From Methanoregula sp. (GTDB taxonomy: Archaea; Halobacteriota; Methanomicrobia; Methanomicrobiales; Methanospirillaceae): DNA of 64,000 nt. A program made the translations under genes and the position numbers. Location of the stretch: contig JALOBP010000003.1 in NCBI GenBank assembly GCA_023228295.1, forward strand, positions 1 to 64,000, written 5' to 3'. The notes under the pieces were generated by a model. That model was not told where the DNA came from. It was given only the letters and a program-made list of their open reading frames with translations, and searched no databases. This document shows, piece after piece, positions 44,918 through 52,356 of the stretch (position 1 is the first letter of the stretch; each line of letters opens with the position of its first letter).

Positions 44918-45385
44918 TCACTCTCCGACGGAGGGGGTGACCGGGAACCCCTCCTCTGCCGGGACAGGCCCGGCTTTCGGGAGGGGTGCCGGGACAGTCT
45001 TTGGGGATGCAGGGGGCCTGGTCCTCGTCATGGGGGGCAGCACGCTCCCGTCCGGCGCGAGTTCGACAAGACCGTTTGCCGTCACCCGGAAGAACCGGAT
45101 GAAGTACTTCTCCGAGCATATCCAGAGCTCGCGGGAGATCTGCTCCGATACCGGGTACATCCGGAGTGCAGCGATCTCTTCTGCTGCCTCGCGCTCAAGC
45201 CACTGCACCGTGCAGCGGGCATAGCGCATCCGCTTAAGTTTCACCTCAATCTTCAGGGCCGGCGTCGTGATCGAGAAGTCCGCAAGCAGCCCCCTCCGCC
45301 GCTCGTAGAAGTGGACGAGCCCGCGCCTCTGTGCGATCTCCTCTGCCCGCTCGAGTGCCTTGAGCGGGTGCCGGCCTTTCGTCAT
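44918..45385 (-). CDS. Hypothetical protein with a possible PD-(D/E)XK nuclease core
   Basis: This 155-residue protein begins with a basic helical segment (HPLKALERAEEIAQRRGLVHFY) and includes LADFSITTPALKIEVKLKRM. In that stretch an Asp followed about ten residues later by E-V-K is reminiscent of the PD-(D/E)XK nuclease site. The C-terminal 35 residues are proline-rich. The ATG has GGAGG six bases upstream, so it is likely a real gene. The nuclease reading is tentative, since no second motif or fold-level support can be seen by eye. Confidence 0.5.
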   Translation of the reverse strand: MTKGRHPLKALERAEEIAQRRGLVHFYERRRGLLADFSITTPALKIEVKLKRMRYARCTVQWLEREAAEEIAALRMYPVSEQISRELWICSEKYFIRFFRVTANGLVELAPDGSVLPPMTRTRPPASPKTVPAPLPKAGPVPAEEGFPVTPSVGE

Positions 45386-45834
45386 CGCGATCCTCCGAAA
45401 GAGAACGCGGTTTTTTCCCGATCAATGCTGCGGTCGGGATTCGTTGTTCCTGTAGCGGTACCGGGAAACGATCCAAAATGTGCGGATCGTTCTGTCAGCA
45501 ATGCAGTAGTCTGGATTATTGCACCATCTCCTTGTTTTGGTATGCCCGCCCCCACCAGTCCCGGCAGGGGCGTGATGATTCCCGGAATAGTATTCGGTGA
45601 AATTATATACGCTTTGTTGTATGAATGATAAATTACAGGAATTCAGGACATTACAAAAAAATATTCCGAAATCCACGTTGTTATCGATAATAAAATCATG
45701 TGAACTCTCAACAAAATTTCATTTCCTTTTAAGAAAATTTTAAAAAATTTCCTTAAGAAGTCATACAAATTTTTAAACCAACAATACTTTATAATTAAAT
45801 TCCTAAAATTGATCATACAAAATAGAGGTTTTTT
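45386..45834. other. AT-rich upstream region of the P-loop/MGSPPPSPP module
   Basis: No gene recognised. The last 220 bases are strongly AT-rich compared with the surrounding genome, which is common upstream of an acquired module and may hold its promoter (AATACTTTATAATTAAA at about 45783-45799 is a TATA candidate). A heptamer ACATTAC with A-tract at 45648-45660 resembles part of the pilus-type element, but no TATA box lies at the expected distance. Confidence 0.4.
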
Positions 45835-46884
45835 ATGACCGACCTATATGTTTTTGCATCAATTCCCAACCAGGGAAAAACCACCACGGCATTACTGCTT
45901 GAAAAAAAGTTACGCGAAGATGGCAAACGTGTCGCGTGCCTTCAGATGAACAAAGACAAAATGGATGTCTGCCGATATTTATCCGGGGGATGTTTTCATT
46001 ACACTCTGCCATTCGAAGCATGCCAGTCGCGGGAATCATTTGAAAAATGGCTGCCGAAGGGATACGACGCATACATTCTTGAGATAAGTTACAGCTTTTC
46101 CCCGGTCGGGATCCCCTTCATCACCCTGTTCGATCAGGTCAACGAGGTCATTTCCGACGGGCTTGCAGACAGCTGGCAAAAGAATGCGGAAACACGTTGT
46201 CGAAAAAGCTGGGATCGGCATTTCCCGGGCATTCCTGTTCCAGCCGATCTTTTATCGCTTTGGGATCTCGTCCATCAGCGTAAAATGCAGCAGGTCTTCA
46301 CGAAAACGGACGGGCCGAAAGGACCATCCGTGGACCGGAACATGGTCCTGCAAAATCCGGAACAGTTCGCGGTTGAACAGGCCCGGCCGGGAATGATATT
46401 TCCGGTAGGGAAGAAAAAAGCAATTGCCGTTGGCATATTCCCTGCGGAATACTGGGACATCTTCCCGGGTCTCCGCTGGTTCGGCATGGACTATGCCGGG
46501 TTCATGGATGCTGTGCGAAAGGACAGATACGATCTTGCCGTGATTGGCGGGTGCGGGGCGCACCAGCTGAAACTCCGGAAGTACCCGGACGGGATTCCTA
46601 CCGTGTGTTACCAGCCGTCGGTTTTCCTTGATCTGGAATACCGGAAGGTTTCAAAGCCGCTCAGTACCAGTATCCGCTCCATATATGATACGATCAAGGC
46701 AGGGAAACCGGGAACACCACTTACAACGGAAGGCGAGCCCTTCTCCGGGTATAACAACCCGTTTTGGGTAAACCGGCTGTACAAGAAGCCGGAGGTTGTA
46801 TGGAAGAACGGGAATGTCGTGAACTGCAACGGCTGGTTGCTCCCGCAGTATCTTATCCGGGACGGGTACCTGGAGGTGAACTAA
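45835..46884 (+). CDS. P-loop protein of an unrecognised module
   Basis: This 349-residue protein has an N-terminal P-loop SIPNQGKTTTALLLEKKL, a variant of GxxxxGKT with Ser-Ile-Pro in place of the first glycine, followed by DGKRVACLQMNK, which resembles the MinD/BioD/CobQ class of ATPases or GTPases. The second half shows YDAYILEISYSFSPVGIPFI and DLAVIGGCGAHQL, which may line the nucleotide site. It lies directly before two tandem copies of a two-gene unit, and its last residues (YLEVN) are encoded within the first copy of a 42-base repeat. Its role is unknown; it may energise or position the membrane proteins that follow. Confidence 0.6.
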   Translation: MTDLYVFASIPNQGKTTTALLLEKKLREDGKRVACLQMNKDKMDVCRYLSGGCFHYTLPFEACQSRESFEKWLPKGYDAYILEISYSFSPVGIPFITLFDQVNEVISDGLADSWQKNAETRCRKSWDRHFPGIPVPADLLSLWDLVHQRKMQQVFTKTDGPKGPSVDRNMVLQNPEQFAVEQARPGMIFPVGKKKAIAVGIFPAEYWDIFPGLRWFGMDYAGFMDAVRKDRYDLAVIGGCGAHQLKLRKYPDGIPTVCYQPSVFLDLEYRKVSKPLSTSIRSIYDTIKAGKPGTPLTTEGEPFSGYNNPFWVNRLYKKPEVVWKNGNVVNCNGWLLPQYLIRDGYLEVN

Positions 46885-46912
46885 AAATGGGAAGCCCGCC
46901 GCCGAGTCCGCC
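46871..46912 (+). repeat. 42-bp exact repeat, copy 1
   Basis: The same 42 bases occur here and at 48436-48477. They include the end of one gene (EVN, stop), a GGAGGTGA ribosome binding site, and the first nine codons of the next gene (MGSPPPSPP). Identity stops sharply outside the 42 bases. Confidence 0.9.
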
Positions 46913-47576
46913 GGTTATCACGATGAATACCAGTTGCCCGAATGGAAGGCAGATCTGCCCATCCGGGATTCCTGCGCAATTTCTGGTAATGTCCGATCAG
47001 GCCGCGAACCTGTTTGTCAGTATCAACAATGCTCCCGCAGGAAGTTATTCAAATGTCACATCCCAGTCATTCTCGTTAACACCAAATCCGAATTATAACC
47101 CGCTCCGTGTTGTCGGTTCCAATTCCAATGGTTCGACCGAGATGATTTGTGCCGTGTATGGAACAACACCCGGAGAAAATGGTTCATATTGGTATTATGA
47201 TGAAAACAACAGCAATAATATCCATTTACCCTATGAAATCTTACAGGGTATTTCCGCAATATTAAACGCTGGAGGAACAACTGCATTGATATATGCAGCA
47301 AATGCTTTATATGTGCATTTGCAAGGTCTCGCGATTTCCCCCCCGGGAGGTGTTGCGGTTCTTGAAGGGGCAAGGCCCGGTGTTCCTATTGCCCTACTCC
47401 CAAGGCTAATTGACATTCATCAATCAATTCCAGATAGTTATTTGAATTTGACTATCGGACAGAATACCGTAATACAGTACAACAGTGATTATTCAAATAA
47501 CCGGTCAGGTCAGGGAACGATACTCGTCAACGGCAACCAATCAACAATTTTTTGGGGGCCTGAAAATTGGGCGTAA
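46887..47576 (+). CDS. MGSPPPSPP-type protein A, unknown function
   Basis: This 229-residue protein starts with a proline-rich segment (MGSPPPSPP) and continues with an Ig-like strand-rich domain with two cysteines, the conserved SYSNVTSQSFSLTPNPNYN and many Asn residues and N-glycosylation sequons. A hydrophobic segment near residues 125-145 (ISAILNAGGTTALIYAANALY) may be a membrane or buried helix. There is no ordinary signal peptide. The first 120 residues align with protein B at 48452, whereas the C-terminal parts differ. GGAGGTGA precedes the ATG. The composition suggests a surface or secreted role. Confidence 0.55.
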   Translation: MGSPPPSPPVITMNTSCPNGRQICPSGIPAQFLVMSDQAANLFVSINNAPAGSYSNVTSQSFSLTPNPNYNPLRVVGSNSNGSTEMICAVYGTTPGENGSYWYYDENNSNNIHLPYEILQGISAILNAGGTTALIYAANALYVHLQGLAISPPGGVAVLEGARPGVPIALLPRLIDIHQSIPDSYLNLTIGQNTVIQYNSDYSNNRSGQGTILVNGNQSTIFWGPENWA

Positions 47577-47660
47577 TTACCAACGACTTCCGGATTTTTT
47601 TTATTGCCTACTATCGGGACAAGAGGACTACAATGTTGTAAAAGTGAAGGACCTGAATTT

Positions 47661-48449
47661 ATGACCGAATCGTTTAAAGCGCATCTGATTGATTCCCTCC
47701 GGTTCACCAGAGAAACCGTTGCCGGGGACGCGACCCGCAGCATAACTTTTATTCTTGCATGTCTTTGTGCGGGATTATCAATGATATCAGGACAATTTCT
47801 CCCCATTCTCTCTTCCCTGGAGAATGTCCTGCATGTCCCTTATTTAACGCTGGGAGCGATTATCATCCTCGGGACGATCATTGTGCTATTCTGGATCGCC
47901 CTGGCAGGATATGGCGTCAGGGTTTTCCGGGGAGGTTCTGCTCCGCCATCGTTCACTCCGGTAAAAATCCTGATGAAAGACGGTTTACTTGTCCAGGTTC
48001 CGCTGACACTATGGCTGATTCCCGTCTACCTTTTTGGGGCAGTCAGTATCGGGGCACTGGAAATCTTTGGTATCCGGATTTCAAATCTGCTGTGGCTTGG
48101 GTATTATTTTCTGGCCCCGGCCATATGTTTCCTCTATGCAAATACCGGAAATGTTATCGAGAGCACCCGGCCCTTAAAAATTCTTCTGACAATTAAAAAT
48201 TCCTCCGGGTTTTTTTATACTGCAACATTTTTTGTTTTCATTGCAGTCTCACTTGTTTATACCTGGATTGTCTGGGTGCTGACCTTAATCCTGGCATACG
48301 TCCTGCCATTCCTGTTCACCCCTGCCTCCTATAATGCAGTTCTATTTTTTTTCTCTCCGATCTATATGATTTTCACAGCCAGGTTTTTTACAAATATTCT
48401 CGGGAAGCAGACCACGGGAGATAGCATTGGGATTGTGGAGGTGAACTAA
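47661..48449 (+). CDS. DUF4013 membrane protein A
   Basis: This 262-residue protein has six to seven membrane helices and the DUF4013 pattern: an opening LIDSLRFTRETVAGDATRSI, the loop GYGVRVFRGGSAPPSFTPVK, LMKDGLLVQVPLTLWLIP and FLYANTGNVIESTRPLKIL. DUF4013 is common in methanogens and of unknown function. It aligns over its length with protein B at 49178-49909. It follows protein A by 84 bases and ends in IVEVN within the second copy of the 42-base repeat. It may export, anchor or neutralise the partner protein, which is inference from gene pairing. Confidence 0.75.
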   Translation: MTESFKAHLIDSLRFTRETVAGDATRSITFILACLCAGLSMISGQFLPILSSLENVLHVPYLTLGAIIILGTIIVLFWIALAGYGVRVFRGGSAPPSFTPVKILMKDGLLVQVPLTLWLIPVYLFGAVSIGALEIFGIRISNLLWLGYYFLAPAICFLYANTGNVIESTRPLKILLTIKNSSGFFYTATFFVFIAVSLVYTWIVWVLTLILAYVLPFLFTPASYNAVLFFFSPIYMIFTARFFTNILGKQTTGDSIGIVEVN

Positions 48450-48477
48450 AAATGGGAAGCCCGCCGCCGAGTCCGCC
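48436..48477 (+). repeat. 42-bp exact repeat, copy 2
   Basis: Exact copy of 46871-46912 at the junction between the first DUF4013 gene and the second MGSPPPSPP gene. Such exact conservation over coding and non-coding bases suggests a recent duplication, recombination between the copies, or a functional junction sequence. Confidence 0.9.
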
Positions 48478-49165
48478 AATCCTTATTGTGCCAAGTACCA
48501 ATTGTCCAATGGGCCGACATTTTGGTTTTGCTGGAGTTCCTGTGCAATTTTCCGTTGCATCCGATTCAGCAGTCAATCTGGCAGTTTCTCTGAATGGTCT
48601 GAATATTGGTAACTATTCGAACGTTACAAGTCAAAATTTTTCATTAATCCCGAATCCGAATTATAATGAGGTCATTATTACCTGCTCAAACAACAATGGG
48701 TCGAGCGAGCAGGTCTGTCCACTTTTCGGAAAAACAGCTTTGGGATCTGAAGGATCATATGGATATTTTGACGAAAATTCCAGCATGTATCTGTCAGCAG
48801 CCAACAGCATCCTGCAAACCTGGAACTCAATGCCCATTGGTTCGCTACAGGGAACTGTAAGCCTGTTTCTTGAGCCTTTATTTCCAGAAACGTTAGTTCC
48901 AGCGATAATCGCCCGAATTGTTGGCCAATGTGTTAAAGCATTTGAACCAAACCAGGGAAATACCCTATATTATTTCGACCATGACAGCATGCAAACAATG
49001 ATTGCATCTGAAGAAAACAAGACCGCCTGTACAGGTATTCTGTATCAGGCATGGGATGATAGCGGCGATTGCCCACTTATCGGAAATAATTGTCCCTGGT
49101 ATTGTATTAATTACACTTACGATGGTGACAGTAATTTTTCATTTTCCGATCCGCAGCCGATATGA
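48452..49165 (+). CDS. MGSPPPSPP-type protein B, unknown function
   Basis: This 237-residue protein shares its first nine residues exactly with protein A and aligns with it to about residue 120 (GNYSNVTSQNFSLIPNPNYN; EGSYGYFDENSS). Its C-terminus is different and is rich in cysteine (DCPLIGNNCPWYC) and acidic residues. N-glycosylation sequons are again frequent and no ordinary signal peptide is visible. The next gene, a second DUF4013 protein, follows after 12 bases. The conserved front with a variable tail is reminiscent of families in which the tail carries the specific activity. Confidence 0.55.
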   Translation: MGSPPPSPPILIVPSTNCPMGRHFGFAGVPVQFSVASDSAVNLAVSLNGLNIGNYSNVTSQNFSLIPNPNYNEVIITCSNNNGSSEQVCPLFGKTALGSEGSYGYFDENSSMYLSAANSILQTWNSMPIGSLQGTVSLFLEPLFPETLVPAIIARIVGQCVKAFEPNQGNTLYYFDHDSMQTMIASEENKTACTGILYQAWDDSGDCPLIGNNCPWYCINYTYDGDSNFSFSDPQPI

Positions 49166-49177
49166 TGGAGGGAAAAG

Positions 49178-49909
49178 ATGAATTTTCATTTTTTAATTTT
49201 GGAATCTCTTCATTTTACCAAAGCATCCTTTTTTGGCGACCGAACCCGTAGCATATTCTTCCTCATTCTTGGGATCATAAGCGGTGTTCTCTCCCTTTAT
49301 CATAACGCCATCCCACAAATTGAAAACTTCAGGATCTACTGGCAGATAATGTATTCCTGTGCGATCTGGGGCGGCCTGATTATACTCTGGCTCCTGACCA
49401 ACACCATAATCGCAGGATACATGATCCGGATTTTCAGGGACCCCGCATATCCTCCCTCATTTGATAATGTAAAAAGCCTGATTGCGGATGGAATAATCGC
49501 TGAAATCCTGATCCTGGTTTGGGCCGTTCCTGCACTGATCTGGATGTTTGCGTTTTCCTATCCTTTCGTCCAGATAGCATTACTGGTTTTTTTAGCTCTC
49601 ATGTTTCCGGTGAGCCTGTTTCTTTATGCAAACACCGGTAATTTTGCGGAATGCCTGCGAATATCCAAAATCCTAACAGTGATTCAACATACCGGGTGGT
49701 GGAGATATCTTGGAACCTGGTGCATTGCAATCCTCTGTTTTCTGTTTGCAATCGTTATCACCGGAATATTCTGGTTCTTGATAACACTGTTCCCGTCAGT
49801 CCCGGCTATTCTTACATCGGTAATCAAGTACGGCATTTTCGGGTATGTCATGCTCATGTTCAATATTTTCTTTGCAGGGTTCTTTGCCAGTGTTTTTAGA
49901 GATGCATGA
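49178..49909 (+). CDS. DUF4013 membrane protein B
   Basis: This 243-residue protein is a paralogue of the DUF4013 protein at 47661, with the shared motifs LESLHFTKASFFGDRTRSI, GYMIRIFRDPAYPPSFDNVK, LIADGIIAEILILVWAVP and FLYANTGNFAECLRISKIL. It has about six membrane helices. A GGAGGG ribosome binding site lies eight bases before the ATG. It is the last gene of the module. Confidence 0.75.
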   Translation: MNFHFLILESLHFTKASFFGDRTRSIFFLILGIISGVLSLYHNAIPQIENFRIYWQIMYSCAIWGGLIILWLLTNTIIAGYMIRIFRDPAYPPSFDNVKSLIADGIIAEILILVWAVPALIWMFAFSYPFVQIALLVFLALMFPVSLFLYANTGNFAECLRISKILTVIQHTGWWRYLGTWCIAILCFLFAIVITGIFWFLITLFPSVPAILTSVIKYGIFGYVMLMFNIFFAGFFASVFRDA

Positions 49910-50486
49910 ATGGAAAGGATCGCTGGTGGAGTCAGTGACGGGATTCGGGAAAACAGGAGATTTCCGAATCTCATGCAGTTATTTTCCTTAACGGCAGTAC
50001 CAGCCCGAGAAGGAATGATGCTGCGTTCATGAATCGCGTCTGTCAAAAATAATGCGACATTGCGATCATAGGCGCCAGTAACATAGAAAATCGGTGGAAG
50101 CAATGGCAAGAGTCGTGTTCCACCTGTTGACGGAAAATCCCCGTTGCTTTTTATATTGATGTCTCGTGTTCCACAGATGAAGCCATCTGGAAGTCAGCAA
50201 ACAGTGGAACCGATGAGGCGGATCAGATACATCAATATCATTATTCCAGCCAAGCCAATCCCACACTTCTGTTGTCTATAAAGAAAGGATATAAATTATT
50301 GCCGGTGGTTTGGACCGGATTACGGACAAAACGGTAGGACCGTTCAATATCAGGTTCAAGAACGACATGTCGTATTCGGGAATCGGAAATGATTCTAATA
50401 TTCGGACACAGGTAAAAAAAACTGGATAATTCCATCTGGTTTTTACATCGGTTCCGCTTCAATTTTCAAAGGGCGAATAATTTCCT
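49910..50486. other. Intergenic stretch downstream of the duplicated module
   Basis: No gene is convincingly supported. CGTGTTCCAC occurs twice (50114-50123 and 50165-50174) and an inverted GTGGAAC lies at 50204-50210. Short minus-strand frames with repeated WNT tripeptides cover the same DNA. This could be a decayed repeat or gene. Confidence 0.3.
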
Positions 50487-52355
50487 TCACATCACGAACA
50501 CAAACAGCCCCAGTGTGGCAATGAGCAGGACGATCGTATGTTTGAACCCGGCCAGGATGCTGTTGGAGCTGAACTGCCCGGCCATGATCCCGGAGAATGT
50601 GGCGAGGATGACGGCGATATTGAACATCTCCGAGAGGTTACCGGCAGTATCGATACTAAGATTCATACCTTCGCCTTTGAATGCTTCGAGGAATGGGACA
50701 TTAAGCTGGTAAGCGGTGTAGAGGAAAATACCGAATGAGAGGTAGATGATCATCACATAAATGATGGTAGTGTTGGAGCGTTCGCGTTTGAGTTTGAGGT
50801 AGTATTCGAAATCAGTGATAGCGATGATGAAAATCTGTCGGAGGTTCGTGGTGATCTCGCTTGCCCGGACGAGCAGGGAGATCGCACGCTTCACGGAAAC
50901 CAGCCCGATCCGTTCTTCCATTCGGACGAGTGCGGTATTGACATATGCCCCTGATTCGATGTCCCGCGAGGCAACCGATAGTTCGGAACTGAGCACCCCG
51001 AGTTTTGCACCGGCAATCCGGTGGATTGCCTCGTGCAGGGTGATCCCGATATCTTTCATGTCCGAGAGTTCCCGCAGGAAATCCGGAAGATGTGCCTCGA
51101 TGTTCCGGACATACCATCTCCTCCCTTCATAAGCAAGCGCTACGGGGGCCATGAACCCGATGATGATGATGCAGACGACTGACTGCATCTGGTCGTGCAG
51201 GAAGATCTCATCAAAGCCCCCGGTAAACCAGAACAAGGTAATACTGGCGGCAATGATCCCGCCAAGGATAATACCATAGTTATAGCTGGTGATGTACGTC
51301 CGGAGCGGGTGGCGGAGCCGGCTGAGGAGCAGTTCGCGTTTTTTGCTCTCTTCAATTCGCTTGTAAAAGTCCTTGTTCTCCGGATCCTGTTCAAACAGGT
51401 TCCGGGCATTCTGTTCGCTGGCCCCGTGACCGAACTCGTGTTCCACCACTTCCTTTCGGGAGACCTCCAGATTCTCCGGGGGAATCATCATGGATAGGAT
51501 CCAGATAAGGACGATAGCCCCGGCCGGGATACAGATGTACATCATTGGCAGGATCCATTCCATACCGGAAGAATTGGTCATCCCCTGTGCCACGATCATG
51601 ATGATGAGAGCGATTGGCCCGGCAACAAATGCTGTTACGTACACCTCGGCCATGATCTCGATGGTCTTCAACGTCAGTTCGAGTTCCTGTTTGGCCTGAT
51701 CGCGGTAATACTCGGTCTTTGCGCCAAGGTAATTGGTAACATCGCCGCCACTGTCAAAGACGATGCCGAGATCGTTGATGAAGTCCCGCAGGTTGGGCGA
51801 TGGCGTGGTATGCTGCAGGTTCTTCATGGCCTTATCGAGATCGTCCCCGAAGAGTTCCACGTCTCGGACGATCATCCCGAACTCTTTTGAGATCTCGCCA
51901 AACATCTCCTGCTCCTCGTACACCTTGTGGATGATCTGGTACGGGGGCATGGTGGTGGAGAGAGCCTGCATGTAGGAGATCGCATACGGCATATCCAGTT
52001 CGATCCTGCTTTTCCGCCCGTGGGCAACCATCTCCGGGTAATAGATCTGCATCAGGTACTGACCGGGGACAAAGAGGACAAAGATGATGAGCCAGAGCAC
52101 GGGATCGCTGGTCATGAAGCCGAATATCTCCAGCTCGAACCCGCTGAACTGCAATATCCCCCAGAGTGCCGCCAGCATGAGAGTTGTATAGATGAGGTTG
52201 AGCCGAGTTGTCCGCAGATATTCCTCAGCCGTTACCGGCATATGGGCTGAACGCAGGACTTTTCTTAAGTTATTGCCATGGATCGATAACTCGAAATCCG
52301 TGAGTTTCTTCTCTGCGTGCCGGATAAATGGGGGAGGGGTAATATTCACATCCAC
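50487..52355 (-). CDS. GspF/FlaJ-like pilus assembly membrane protein
   Basis: This 622-residue protein is the archaeal PilC/GspF-type platform protein with two GspF domains. The first lies near 100-290 (SYMQALSTTMPPYQIIHKVYE, FDSGGDVTNYLG) and the second near 380-590 (DFLRELSDMKDIGITLHEAI, SLLVRASEITTNLRQI), separated and flanked by about nine membrane helices. It anchors the filament assembly motor. The upstream ATPase gene ends one base before the chosen GTG start at 52355, preceded by GGGTGA. An ATG at 52388 would overlap the ATPase gene by 32 bases. The pair serves type IV pili, since no archaellum-specific genes are nearby. Confidence 0.8.
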   Translation of the reverse strand: MDVNITPPPFIRHAEKKLTDFELSIHGNNLRKVLRSAHMPVTAEEYLRTTRLNLIYTTLMLAALWGILQFSGFELEIFGFMTSDPVLWLIIFVLFVPGQYLMQIYYPEMVAHGRKSRIELDMPYAISYMQALSTTMPPYQIIHKVYEEQEMFGEISKEFGMIVRDVELFGDDLDKAMKNLQHTTPSPNLRDFINDLGIVFDSGGDVTNYLGAKTEYYRDQAKQELELTLKTIEIMAEVYVTAFVAGPIALIIMIVAQGMTNSSGMEWILPMMYICIPAGAIVLIWILSMMIPPENLEVSRKEVVEHEFGHGASEQNARNLFEQDPENKDFYKRIEESKKRELLLSRLRHPLRTYITSYNYGIILGGIIAASITLFWFTGGFDEIFLHDQMQSVVCIIIIGFMAPVALAYEGRRWYVRNIEAHLPDFLRELSDMKDIGITLHEAIHRIAGAKLGVLSSELSVASRDIESGAYVNTALVRMEERIGLVSVKRAISLLVRASEITTNLRQIFIIAITDFEYYLKLKRERSNTTIIYVMIIYLSFGIFLYTAYQLNVPFLEAFKGEGMNLSIDTAGNLSEMFNIAVILATFSGIMAGQFSSNSILAGFKHTIVLLIATLGLFVFVM

Positions 52356-52356
52356 G

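Noticed and set aside
48452..49165. Reading the MGSPPPSPP proteins as ordinary type IV pilins
   Set aside because: They lack the SPVVGVMLML-type hydrophobic helix and prepilin cleavage site that all pilins in this window show.
50066..50462. Short minus-strand frames and the CGTGTTCCAC repeat as a possible transposon remnant
   Set aside because: No transposase motif, terminal inverted repeat or target duplication could be identified.
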